NCBI GenBank assembly: GCA_903907855.1
Contig: CAIVPT010000141.1
Location: 1 to 61,438, forward strand
Direction of reading: 5' to 3'
DNA from: an uncultured Synechococcaceae cyanobacterium
GTDB lineage: Bacteria > Cyanobacteriota > Cyanobacteriia > PCC-6307 > Cyanobiaceae
Length of the DNA stretch: 61,438 nt
Shown piece by piece: positions 20,150 to 28,710 of the stretch. Made by a program: the position numbers and the translations under genes. The first letter of the stretch is position 1. Each line of letters begins with the position of its first letter. The notes beneath the pieces were generated by a model that was not told the DNA's origin, made no database searches, and worked only from the letters and a program-made list of their open reading frames with translations.

Positions 20150-22144
20150 ATGCTTCCCCCTAACGATCTGGCGCTGGCGGATCTTCCCCGCACCATCGCG
20201 CGTGTCCAGGCTCTCGCCAGCGAAGCGCAGACCGGCCGGATGACCGCGCTGGATCAGCGCAGCGAGCGCAATCCGATCACCAGCCCCTTCAGCCCCGGGG
20301 GCGCCCTGACGCTGGAGTCGCTGCGGGGAGCGGATGGCAGCCAGGCCTACCTCCCCCTCGATCTGATCCAGTTGGCACCGGGCCAGGGGCTTTTCCTCCT
20401 GCCAATGATCCAGCTCGGCGCCGTGGACGACAGCACCGTCTGGTTCCTCAACGGCGATCTTCACTACCTGGAGCAGGCCACCGCCACAGCCCTGGACATC
20501 GCCACGCTGTACCGCCTGGCCCAGGCAAGGCCCCTGGCCAGCGCCTGGCTCACCGAACTGCCGGCCGCCACTCGCCACGCCTTCCTCGATGCGCTGCGAC
20601 TGCTGAACCGCCTCTGCCTGGAGGCCGAACAGCAGCGCGACCGCCACGGCATGGAAATTGGCCCGGTCGATCCGCCACCGGAAGCGAGTGCGTTTTTCAA
20701 TACGCTGCTGGCGAAACTGATGCCGGCCGATCCGCTCGGGCAACTGCTCAGCCAGCTGCGCGAAGAGCCCGAGAGCCTGAAGGGCTGCGATGCGTCCCTG
20801 CTGCTGGCGATGTGGGAATTTGCCTGCCCGCGGGCCCTGTTCCCCCCCGAATGCTGTGATTACTCCGCAGCCCTCACCCGCGACAGCCGCTACGCACTGC
20901 TCAAGGAGCTGCACCTGCTGCAGTGTGGCAGGGACCTCGTGTTCAACCCCTTCACGGGCACCCATCAGCCGGGGGGTCTCGCCACCTTCATTCCCACCGA
21001 CTTCAGCATCTCCACGTCGTTTTCGGTGAACAAGGCTGTGCTGTTTCAGCATGGCGATGTCGAGCTCAGTGAGCTGCGTGGTCCCGGCTTCAGCATGATG
21101 GTCACCGGCTATCAGATCGGCGCCCATCGCTTCGTCCAGTCTGTCGCCGCCCCCACGGCCTGGATGCCGGCGGATTACGGCCGATTTGTGGTGCATTCCT
21201 GCCGCTACATCCGCAGGGCACGCCGGCGCGCCCCCAGTCCAGCCGCGCCCCCCGTACTGAACCTCCTCAATCTTTCCCTGGGCACCAACCTCGGCCATAG
21301 CTTCTGGAACGACGTCAGCGGCTACTACCTGGTGCGTGATGTTTTAGAGGCCTTCCCCCAGGTTGAAACCAAGGTACAGATCTTCAGCTATCAAGACGGC
21401 GGCACAACCTTTTCCATCCAATGTTACAACGAGTTTTTCCAGCCGCATCTGCAAACTGAACTCCAACAGTTTGGACTGGGCATCGTTGACGACTTTCAGG
21501 CCGTCGCCGAGCTGCGCCATCCCATGATGCTCAACGGCCTGATCGCTCCGGCCCCCTTGGCCCACCGGCTGCGGGAGCACTTCGCGAGCCTGGTGGATCC
21601 CAGCCGTGATCCGGCCCAGCTGCGGGTGTTGGTGAACCTGCGAGCCCACAACAAATCCATGCTCAATCTTGCGGACTGCCTTGACACCTGGCTGTCCCTT
21701 CCGGAGGTTCAACCCCTGCACGAGCGGCTGCACTTCAGCCTGGAAATGCATAACACAGCCACCGAAATGGCCGCGCAATCGAGCGAAGTGCTGAGCCGGC
21801 ACGGCGTTGCCCACAGCAGCCTGATCGACTGCACCCTCGATGAACTCTGCCAGGAAATTGCCATGGCCAACGTGGTGATCGCACCGGTGGGCAGCGCCCT
21901 GGTCCTGCCCACCTGGGTCTGGAACCGCGACTGCGTTGCCCACGGCGATCCACTGCACATGCGGCAGCTGAGCATGTGGCCAGACGTGGCCCCCTACTTT
22001 CCCGACATGCGCGAGCATCTGCACGTGATTCCGGCGGAAGCGATTCAGCCGGAAAGCGAGCAGCTCTACGCCAACTACCGGGTCGATCCGGCCAGCTTTG
22101 CCACCCAGCTCCAGGGGGCCCTCGCCCGCGCGTTGGCAGACTGA
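20150..22144 (+). CDS. Unassigned protein, possible glycosyltransferase
   Basis: A 664-residue protein with no firm family assignment. The first 380 residues show no motif I recognise. The C-terminal part (about residues 365-660) begins NLLNLSLGTNLGHSFWNDV, then has LRVLVNLRAHNKSM and VVIAPVGSALVLPTWVW, followed by a short tail. The last segment resembles the donor-site region of GT-B-type enzymes, where APxGSAL precedes a helix, so a sugar-transfer role is plausible but unproven. It starts at the first ATG after the noncoding gap and is followed 20 bases later by the second coiled-coil gene. Its position in the island supports a role in polysaccharide synthesis. Confidence 0.7.
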   Translation: MLPPNDLALADLPRTIARVQALASEAQTGRMTALDQRSERNPITSPFSPGGALTLESLRGADGSQAYLPLDLIQLAPGQGLFLLPMIQLGAVDDSTVWFLNGDLHYLEQATATALDIATLYRLAQARPLASAWLTELPAATRHAFLDALRLLNRLCLEAEQQRDRHGMEIGPVDPPPEASAFFNTLLAKLMPADPLGQLLSQLREEPESLKGCDASLLLAMWEFACPRALFPPECCDYSAALTRDSRYALLKELHLLQCGRDLVFNPFTGTHQPGGLATFIPTDFSISTSFSVNKAVLFQHGDVELSELRGPGFSMMVTGYQIGAHRFVQSVAAPTAWMPADYGRFVVHSCRYIRRARRRAPSPAAPPVLNLLNLSLGTNLGHSFWNDVSGYYLVRDVLEAFPQVETKVQIFSYQDGGTTFSIQCYNEFFQPHLQTELQQFGLGIVDDFQAVAELRHPMMLNGLIAPAPLAHRLREHFASLVDPSRDPAQLRVLVNLRAHNKSMLNLADCLDTWLSLPEVQPLHERLHFSLEMHNTATEMAAQSSEVLSRHGVAHSSLIDCTLDELCQEIAMANVVIAPVGSALVLPTWVWNRDCVAHGDPLHMRQLSMWPDVAPYFPDMREHLHVIPAEAIQPESEQLYANYRVDPASFATQLQGALARALAD

Positions 22145-22164
22145 AGGTTCGCCCGCCCAGCCTG

Positions 22165-24774
22165 ATGATGTTTCGCTGGTACAGCCCCTTTCCCCTGCCG
22201 CCCTCGGTGGTCGAGGAGTTGCTGGCCGTCGGAGGCATCCGCTGGGATCCCTCCGGGTCTGCGCAGCAGGAGAGCGAAACTCCCCTGCTGCTGCTGTATG
22301 CCGCCCCCCATGGCGTGCTCAGCGCTGCCGCTGCCGCGCTGGAGGGCTACCGGGGGTTGCTGGAGCTGGCCGGCGCCGGGCACCTGTGTCATGTGGAGCG
22401 CTTGCAGGGCCTCCCTGCCGCGGCCTGGCCCGATCTGGCGCAGGGGTCGGTGGCGCCTCCCCCACCGGAACACGGGCCGCCCCTGGGCACGCCCGATCCG
22501 CTGCGTTCCCTGGTGACCCTGGCCCTGCTGCGCGAAACGCCGGCCGTGCTCGACGCCTACCTCGACCTGGAACTGGCCGCCGACCTGGGGGGGGCCGCTC
22601 CCGACAGCGATTATCTGGAGCGGTTGCGCCGGGCCAGCCCCCTCGATGGACTGGTGGCGGCCCTGGAGGACGAGCGACCCGCCCAGGAGCTCGCCGGCGC
22701 GCGCCAGGAGGCGGATGGTCTGCGTCAGCAGCTCCATCAGGCCTGCAAGGAGCTGGAGCATCAGGTGCGCAGCGAAAGGGAGCAGCAGCAGGCCCAGGAA
22801 CAACGCGACCGGGAGGCCGCCGATCGGGATGGCTCCCAGCGGGCTGCGATCGATGCCCTACACAGCGAGATCGATGCCCTGCGCACCAAGACCGACAGCC
22901 TGCAGGCCGAAGCCGACGCCACACGCACGGAGGCCGACACCCTCCGCCACCAGCTCGCCGAGCGGGAGCGCGAGACACAGGAGATGCGCCAGGAGCTCTC
23001 CGGCCTGCAGGAGGAGCTGGAGCATCTGGTCAGCAACGAGCGGGAACACCAGCTGACCCAGGAACAACGCGACCGGGAGGCCGCCGATCGGGAAGCCTCC
23101 CAGCGGGTTGAGATCGATGCCCTACGCAGCAAGGCGGACACCCTGCAGGCCGAAGCCGACGCCACACGCTCGGAGGCCGACACCCTCCGCCACCAGCTCG
23201 CCGGGCGTGATGAACAACTCGCCCAGCAAGCCGAGCAACTGGCCGAGCGCGACCTGAACAGCACCGCAAAAGCCGAGGAGCACCGCCTCCACCTCGATGG
23301 CCTCCGCAGCGAAGCCGACGCCCTACGAGCCGAAGCTGACACCCTACGGGCCGAAGCCCACGCCACACGCACGGAAGCCGACAACCTCCGCCACCGGCTT
23401 GCCGAGCGGGAGCGCGAGGGAGAGGAGATGCGCCAGGAGCTCTCCGGCCTGCAGAGCGAGCTGGAACAGCTCTTCCTCGCCGAACAACACCACATCGGCG
23501 AGATCGACCGACTCACCCTCGAGCATCAGGCCCAGAGCCGATCCTTGGCGGAGTGGGAGGAGCGCCACCGCCAGCAGGTCAGCCGCATCGAGCGCCTGGA
23601 GGCGGACCTCGCGACCCAGGGGGCCCAGCGGCAGGGGCACGAGGAGGCAATGCGCGCGGCTCTGACCCGACAGAAGGATGCCCAAGAACGGCTCGAGGCC
23701 GGCGAGCGCGCCAACGCCGAGCTGGCCGAGCAGCTGCGACGCGAGCGGGAGAGCCTCACCAGCCGCGACCAGTCCCTGCGCGAGGCGGCCGATCATCTCG
23801 CCGAAAGCGAACGTCAGCGGGAGGCAGCAGCCCTCCAGAGCAGCGCACTGCGCGGTGAGCTCAAGCACGAACAGGAAACCCTCGCCGCCCGCGACGCCAA
23901 TCTGCGCGAGACGCTGGAGCGCCTCGAGGAGAGCCTGCACCTTCTGGAGACCACCGAGCGGGAGAAGGCGGAGCTGATGGAACGCCTCAGCGCCCTCGAA
24001 CGGCAGCACGAAGCCCTCCACGCAACCCTGGAGGAGCGGCACGGGCACCTGGCCGGCCTGGAGGCAGGCAACAAAGACCTGCAGCGAAGGCTCCAGGAGG
24101 AGAGCGATCGTCTTAACGCCCGTGACGCGGCCCTCGGCGAAGCCTCACGCCGGCTGGAGGAAGTCCTGCCGCGGCTGGAGGCCAGCGAGCGGGAGGTCGA
24201 AGCGCTGCAGGAGGGGCTCCAGCGGGAGCGCAGCGAACTGGTCTCGCGTGATGGGCAACTGCGGGAATCGCTGGGCCGCCTGGAGCAAAACCTGCAGCGG
24301 CTGCAGGACACCGAGCGGGAACTCGAGCAAGCCCGCGGCCGCCAGAGCGAGATCGAAGGGCGCAGCCAGAACGAGCGGGACTCGCTGGTGGAGCGCCAGC
24401 ACGAGCTGGAGGAGCAACTGGAGCGCCTCCTGGAGCGCCGCCACCAGGATCAAAGCGACCTGGAGCACTCCCGCGGAGAGGCCCGGCGGGTGCTCGAGGA
24501 TCTGCACCAGGCCGAGGAGGAGCTGGAGCACCACTTCCGCGACAGCCAGAACGGCCGCCGACTGGTGGAGGCCCAACAGGTGCAGTTGCAGCGGGCGGCC
24601 GGCCTCCTGCAACGCATGGCGGTGCTCAAGGGCATGTCTGCCGGGGCCCTACCGCCACCGCCCATCCAGGTGATGGCCCTGCTGGAGGGCTACCGCCACA
24701 GCCTGAAGCGGGCCGAGCGACTCCTCAGGGGGGCGGGCGGCGACGGGGGCGAGGGCGGCAAGGACTCGCTGTAG
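22165..24774 (+). CDS. Second long coiled-coil protein
   Basis: An 869-residue protein, function unknown. Residues 1-220 are globular and hydrophobic (PLLLLYAAPHGVLSAAA, SLVTLALLRETPAVLDAYL). From there to about residue 830 it is continuous coiled coil rich in Glu, Arg, Gln and Leu. Tandem internal repeats are built on DALRSEADTLRAEA and QEQRDREAADR. A short Leu-rich C-terminal tail follows. No membrane segment or signal peptide is visible. The start is one of the two adjacent ATGs (22165, 22168). Its last 85 bases overlap the convergent gene on the other strand. Like the protein at 14777 it pairs a small head with a very long rod. Confidence 0.75.
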   Translation: MMFRWYSPFPLPPSVVEELLAVGGIRWDPSGSAQQESETPLLLLYAAPHGVLSAAAAALEGYRGLLELAGAGHLCHVERLQGLPAAAWPDLAQGSVAPPPPEHGPPLGTPDPLRSLVTLALLRETPAVLDAYLDLELAADLGGAAPDSDYLERLRRASPLDGLVAALEDERPAQELAGARQEADGLRQQLHQACKELEHQVRSEREQQQAQEQRDREAADRDGSQRAAIDALHSEIDALRTKTDSLQAEADATRTEADTLRHQLAERERETQEMRQELSGLQEELEHLVSNEREHQLTQEQRDREAADREASQRVEIDALRSKADTLQAEADATRSEADTLRHQLAGRDEQLAQQAEQLAERDLNSTAKAEEHRLHLDGLRSEADALRAEADTLRAEAHATRTEADNLRHRLAEREREGEEMRQELSGLQSELEQLFLAEQHHIGEIDRLTLEHQAQSRSLAEWEERHRQQVSRIERLEADLATQGAQRQGHEEAMRAALTRQKDAQERLEAGERANAELAEQLRRERESLTSRDQSLREAADHLAESERQREAAALQSSALRGELKHEQETLAARDANLRETLERLEESLHLLETTEREKAELMERLSALERQHEALHATLEERHGHLAGLEAGNKDLQRRLQEESDRLNARDAALGEASRRLEEVLPRLEASEREVEALQEGLQRERSELVSRDGQLRESLGRLEQNLQRLQDTERELEQARGRQSEIEGRSQNERDSLVERQHELEEQLERLLERRHQDQSDLEHSRGEARRVLEDLHQAEEELEHHFRDSQNGRRLVEAQQVQLQRAAGLLQRMAVLKGMSAGALPPPPIQVMALLEGYRHSLKRAERLLRGAGGDGGEGGKDSL

Positions 24775-25679
24775 GCGGCCTGCTCCGCCTGCTGCACCTG
24801 CAGTTCGAGCCGATCGATCAGGCCACGGAAATCCTCCAGGGCCTGCCAGTGGGCCTGGAACTCCAGCGGCAACTCCGCCAGCACAGGGGGTTCCACCACC
24901 GCAGGCAGGGCCGTCGGGGTAAGCGCGACGGCTTCCGCCGCCGAGGGGGGCATGGCGGCGGGAGCGGCCGCTTCTGCCAGAGGAAGCCGCACTGGCGCCG
25001 GCTGGGGAAGGCGCAGCTCCCCGCCCTCATCGAAACTCGCCCAAACGCTGCGGCCGGCCGCCTCGGGCCATTCATGCAGGGGCAGGGAGAAGCCACAGTC
25101 CTCGACGTGGCCCTGGGCAGCCATTCCGGGTCGGTGTTGGGTGCAGCGCAGGGCCCGGGGCGCCCCCCCTTCCGCCTGGAGCCACACAGTGGCAACGGCG
25201 CCATGCTGGCCATAGCACCAGCCCTGCAGCTCCCCTCCGTCCGGACTGAGCCCATCGAAGTGGCCGCACAGCCCCCGCATCGCCGGGGCCAGGGCGGCCC
25301 GCAGCCGCGCCTCGGTGGTCGGGGCCGCCGCGCCGGGTAGGCGGATCTCGAAGCGGGAGGAGCCATCGGCGCTCAGGGCGAGCAGGCGCAGCGGTTCGCC
25401 AGCCCCAGGATCGGGGCGGTCGTCCGGCAGCGCCAGCTCGAAACCGAAGCTGCCGCCGCGGCCCAGGTGGGCACTCACGTCGGGACGGTCGCCCGCGATC
25501 GGCGCAGCGGCGATCAGGCGGGTGCCGCTCACCAGCCGCACCTCGCTCAGATCGGCGGTGGGGTGGAACACCCAACCGGAGAGCTGCGTGGGGGTGACCA
25601 GCTCCAGGCTGCCCTGGAGAAGCTTCTCCGGACCGTTCTGCGGCGACCGACGGCGCCTCAACCAACCCAGCCTAGGCAT
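24690..25679 (-). CDS. Tandem beta-domain protein of a polysaccharide locus
   Basis: A 329-residue protein carrying two copies of a small predicted beta-sandwich. Copy one has LSGWVFHPTADLSEVRLV and GSFGFELALP. Copy two has LQGWCYGQHGAVATVWL and CGFSLPLHEWP. Domains of this style are often seen attached to glycosyltransferases in cyanobacteria; here they stand alone. The C-terminus is a Gln-rich helix followed by a Ser/Pro low-complexity tail that lies in the overlap with the coiled-coil gene. It is the last gene of the kpsMTE-GT2 operon; its ATG overlaps the end of the PhyH-like gene by 8 bases. Confidence 0.7.
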   Translation of the reverse strand: MPRLGWLRRRRSPQNGPEKLLQGSLELVTPTQLSGWVFHPTADLSEVRLVSGTRLIAAAPIAGDRPDVSAHLGRGGSFGFELALPDDRPDPGAGEPLRLLALSADGSSRFEIRLPGAAAPTTEARLRAALAPAMRGLCGHFDGLSPDGGELQGWCYGQHGAVATVWLQAEGGAPRALRCTQHRPGMAAQGHVEDCGFSLPLHEWPEAAGRSVWASFDEGGELRLPQPAPVRLPLAEAAAPAAMPPSAAEAVALTPTALPAVVEPPVLAELPLEFQAHWQALEDFRGLIDRLELQVQQAEQAAYSESLPPSPPSPPAPLRSRSARFRLWR

Positions 25680-26613
25680 CGCTCTCGCCCGCGGATGTTG
25701 CCTGAGACTGCTGGACGAACGGCATGGCGGTCAAGTCCAGTTGTCTCCAGGCCTCGGCGCTCCAGCGGCGCTGGCCCGTACCGATGTCGCGGGGGTTGCG
25801 CAGCCGCGGTCCCCCCTGCTCCAGCGGAAAGCTGTCGAGGGGGGTGGTGTACAGGCAGTCGTCAAAGAAGTAGTGCACCACCTGGCTCCAGCGGCGGGCG
25901 GTGCGGCTTTGCACCGGGCTGCCGCCATGCAGCAGGTTGGCGTGCCACAGCAACACCTGGCCTCGCCGCGGCAGAAAGCTCTGCTGGGTCAGATCCAGGC
26001 GCTCCACCGCCTCGCGCCAGAAGGACTCGAAGAGCACCTGGGGATGGGGCTCGGCCGCCACCCGGGCGGGGGTCAGGCCCCGCTCGCCGGCGCTGAGGTA
26101 CGGCAGCCGATGGCTGCCCGGGTAGTAGGCCAGGGGGCCGCTATCGGGCTCCACGTCGGCCAGGGGAATCCAGAGCCCGCAGAGGAAGCCCTGGGGTTGG
26201 GAGTGGAAGTGCACCGCGTCGCTGTGGAAGCTCTGCTGGCTGCCGACCGCGAAGTTGAGGGTCTGGAAGGGGAAGGGACGACGCCCGTAGACCACCGTCA
26301 GCAGATCGAGCACCTCGGGATGGAGGGCCAGCCGCCGCACCGCCTCCAACTCCTGCCAGCCGTCCTGCACGCGCGGGGGGCCGCCGAGCCCCGCCTCCCA
26401 GTCCTCCAGTTCGCGGGCCAGCCGGGCGCTGTAGGCGGCGATCACCGCCTCGCAGTCAGCCAGAAAAGCCCCGTCCTCCAGTTCGAGGGTGCAATACCCC
26501 TGGGTGGCCAGCCACCAGGCGTGATTCATCCAGCGGCCGAAGTCGCCGGCGGCCAGACGCTCGTGGACATCGGGCCGATCGATCGGCGGGATCGCCTGGA
26601 AATCAAGGCTCAT
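25672..26613 (-). CDS. Phytanoyl-CoA dioxygenase (PhyH)-family protein
   Basis: A 313-residue Fe(II)/2-oxoglutarate-dependent oxygenase-like protein. It has the HxD metal site in QSFHSDAVHF and a distal histidine in HANLLHGGSP followed by an Arg-containing stretch RTARRWSQVVHYFF, which would bind 2-oxoglutarate. The ATG at 26613 overlaps the stop of the GT2 gene (ATGA); a longer frame upstream would overlap the GT2 gene heavily and is not favoured. Such enzymes in glycan loci may hydroxylate a lipid, sugar or small ligand; the substrate here is unknown. Confidence 0.85.
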   Translation of the reverse strand: MSLDFQAIPPIDRPDVHERLAAGDFGRWMNHAWWLATQGYCTLELEDGAFLADCEAVIAAYSARLARELEDWEAGLGGPPRVQDGWQELEAVRRLALHPEVLDLLTVVYGRRPFPFQTLNFAVGSQQSFHSDAVHFHSQPQGFLCGLWIPLADVEPDSGPLAYYPGSHRLPYLSAGERGLTPARVAAEPHPQVLFESFWREAVERLDLTQQSFLPRRGQVLLWHANLLHGGSPVQSRTARRWSQVVHYFFDDCLYTTPLDSFPLEQGGPRLRNPRDIGTGQRRWSAEAWRQLDLTAMPFVQQSQATSAGESDA

Positions 26614-28697
26614 ACCGCCCACCCCTGAGGAGCCCCGCCCGCCCGTGCCCGCACCGGCTCGCGCCGCAGGGCCAGGGAGAAGTTTTCCTCCAACAGCGAG
26701 AGATGGGGGCTGTAGTGGGGGTCGGCCTGCAGCAGCACCCCCCAGCGCTGCTCCATCGCCTCGCGCTCCCGCTGCCATTGGGAGAGGGCCTCGGGGGAGG
26801 AGGGGGCACCGCGGCTGCGGGATTCGTGATGGATCAGCTCGGCATCCGCGCAGAAGATGGTGCGAAGGCCTCGCGCCCCCAGCCGCAGACACAGATCGAC
26901 GTCGTTGTAGTTCACGGCGAAACGCTCCGCATCGAATCCTCCCACCTCCAGAAAGAGGCTGCGGCGGATCACCAGGGTCGCCGCCGTGACCGCACTCACC
27001 GCATGGGTCAGGCGCAGGCGCAGCTGGTAGCCCGTCGCGTCCGACTCGGCGTACTTATGGGCATGGCCGGCAATGCCACCGATGCCCAAGAGCACGCCCG
27101 CGTGTTGCACGGTGCCGTCGTCAAACAGCAGGCGGGCCCCCACCGCGCCGATGCCCGGTCGCACCGCCTCGGCCACCATCGCCCGCAGCCAGCCGGGCCG
27201 CAGGGCCTCCACGTCGTTGTTGAGGAAGGCAAGCACCTCACCGCGGGCCAGCTGGGCCGCCTCGTTGTTGAAGGCGGCAAAGTTAAAGGGGCCGGGGCGC
27301 CGCAGCATCCGCACCCCAGGGCGCTCCGCCAGTTCGGCCAGGTAGGTGAGGGTGGCGGGATCACGGCTGCCGTTGTCGATCACCAGAAGTTCGGTGGGGG
27401 GGCTCCCCTCCGCCTGGTCCTGCAGGGAGTCGATGCAGCGGCGGAGCATCTCGCCCCGGTCGCGGGTGGGGATGATCACACTCACCAGGGGCAGGGGGGC
27501 CGGCAGGGGCCAGTGCAAGCGATGGCCGCCGCCCGCGCGCACGGTGACCGGCACCCGCTGACCGCGCCGGGCCAGGAAGCGCTCCACCGTGGCGGCGGAC
27601 TCCAAATCGCCGCGACGCTCGCCGGGGCGATCGGCACGGTGGTACAGCATCTCGGGTAGGTGCACGATCTGCTCAGCCCGGCAGGCGGCCGTGGCCTCCA
27701 ACACCAGCCCGTAGAGGCTCAGGGATTCGCCGGCGGCCTCCAGCTCGCGGGCAACGCGCTGGGCCAGATCGGAGCGGATCAGCCAGCAGTGGGAGTAGTG
27801 GGGATCGGCGTAGAGCAGCTCCGGATTCCAGGCCGGCTTGAATTGCGGGCTGTGGCGTCGTCCGCCCGGGGTCAGACGATCCTCATCGGCGTAAAGCACC
27901 AGGGCACCGGGATGGAGGGCGAGGGCCTCGCCGCAGCGGCGCAGGGCGTGGGGGGCGAGCTGGTCGCCGCGTTGCAGCATCACGAGCCAGGTGGCGGGAT
28001 CGGCCACCTCGGCCGCCAGGGATGGATCGAGCCGTTCGTAAGGGCCGCTGAGCTGGCGCTCGAGGCTCGAGCGGGAGCGGGTGGTGTCCTCCCCCAGGCG
28101 GCCCTGTCCCCAGAGACCGGGGAGGAACCGCGGCAGGCTGGCGACGGGTGGCGAAGCGGCGGATGGCGCCAGGGCCGGTTGGGGCGGGAGGGCCAGCTCC
28201 CGGGCCAGCGCCGGGCGCTCGCGGCGCTCGATCCATTCGTCGTAGCCCACCAGGTGGCGGTTCCCGCGGGCGAGCAGGCGGTTGTAATCGCTCCAGAGGC
28301 GCGGCAGGGGGCGACTCAGGCAGGAGGGGTCGTAGCCGGGGTGGAGCCGCAGCAGCTTGCGGCGCAACAACCGCCCCACGCGCCAGAAGGGCTGGGGCAC
28401 AAGGCGGAGCACGGGCAGGCTGGCGTCGCCGTTGAGGCCGTGGAGCTCCAGGTGGATCTCACGGGCGCCGGGGGGAATGCGCACCAGCCGGCGGCGCAGG
28501 CGACCGTGGACAAGCACCCGCCCCTGGGACCCCTGGAACAGTGCGTAGCAGCGGGTCTGCTCGCCCCGGTGGCGCAGGCTCAGCATGTACCAGCCCGGCC
28601 GCGGCAGCGAGCGCAGGCGCAGGCGCAGCCGCACTTCATCGGGTACCGCTTGCCAGTCGCTGCGCAGGCGGATTCCGAGCCAGCGGTGCAGGCGCAT
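26610..28697 (-). CDS. Family 2 glycosyltransferase with a truncated extra GT-A domain
   Basis: A 695-residue protein. The C-terminal GT-A domain (about residues 400-670) looks active: LVSVIIPTRDRGEMLRRC, LLVIDNGSRDP, FAAFNNEAAQLARGE, VLAFLNNDVEAL as the DxD-like site and NYNDVDLCLRLG. Residues 255-385 are the back half of a second GT2 domain (VLYADEDRLTPGG, FKPAWNPELLY, EMLYHRADRPGER). Its nucleotide-binding front half is missing, and the usual DHDD site reads LQRGD. The first 120 residues form a separate beta-rich region. It lies directly downstream of kpsE with 13 bases between and is coupled to the PhyH-like gene. Likely adds a sugar to the capsule chain. Confidence 0.9.
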   Translation of the reverse strand: MRLHRWLGIRLRSDWQAVPDEVRLRLRLRSLPRPGWYMLSLRHRGEQTRCYALFQGSQGRVLVHGRLRRRLVRIPPGAREIHLELHGLNGDASLPVLRLVPQPFWRVGRLLRRKLLRLHPGYDPSCLSRPLPRLWSDYNRLLARGNRHLVGYDEWIERRERPALARELALPPQPALAPSAASPPVASLPRFLPGLWGQGRLGEDTTRSRSSLERQLSGPYERLDPSLAAEVADPATWLVMLQRGDQLAPHALRRCGEALALHPGALVLYADEDRLTPGGRRHSPQFKPAWNPELLYADPHYSHCWLIRSDLAQRVARELEAAGESLSLYGLVLEATAACRAEQIVHLPEMLYHRADRPGERRGDLESAATVERFLARRGQRVPVTVRAGGGHRLHWPLPAPLPLVSVIIPTRDRGEMLRRCIDSLQDQAEGSPPTELLVIDNGSRDPATLTYLAELAERPGVRMLRRPGPFNFAAFNNEAAQLARGEVLAFLNNDVEALRPGWLRAMVAEAVRPGIGAVGARLLFDDGTVQHAGVLLGIGGIAGHAHKYAESDATGYQLRLRLTHAVSAVTAATLVIRRSLFLEVGGFDAERFAVNYNDVDLCLRLGARGLRTIFCADAELIHHESRSRGAPSSPEALSQWQREREAMEQRWGVLLQADPHYSPHLSLLEENFSLALRREPVRARAGGAPQGWAV

Positions 28698-28710
28698 CAG
28701 GGCGAGTCGG

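Noticed and set aside
19847-21298. Minus-strand frame covering the repeat array and opposite the gene at 20150
   Set aside because: Low-complexity product and no start context; the plus-strand gene is better supported.
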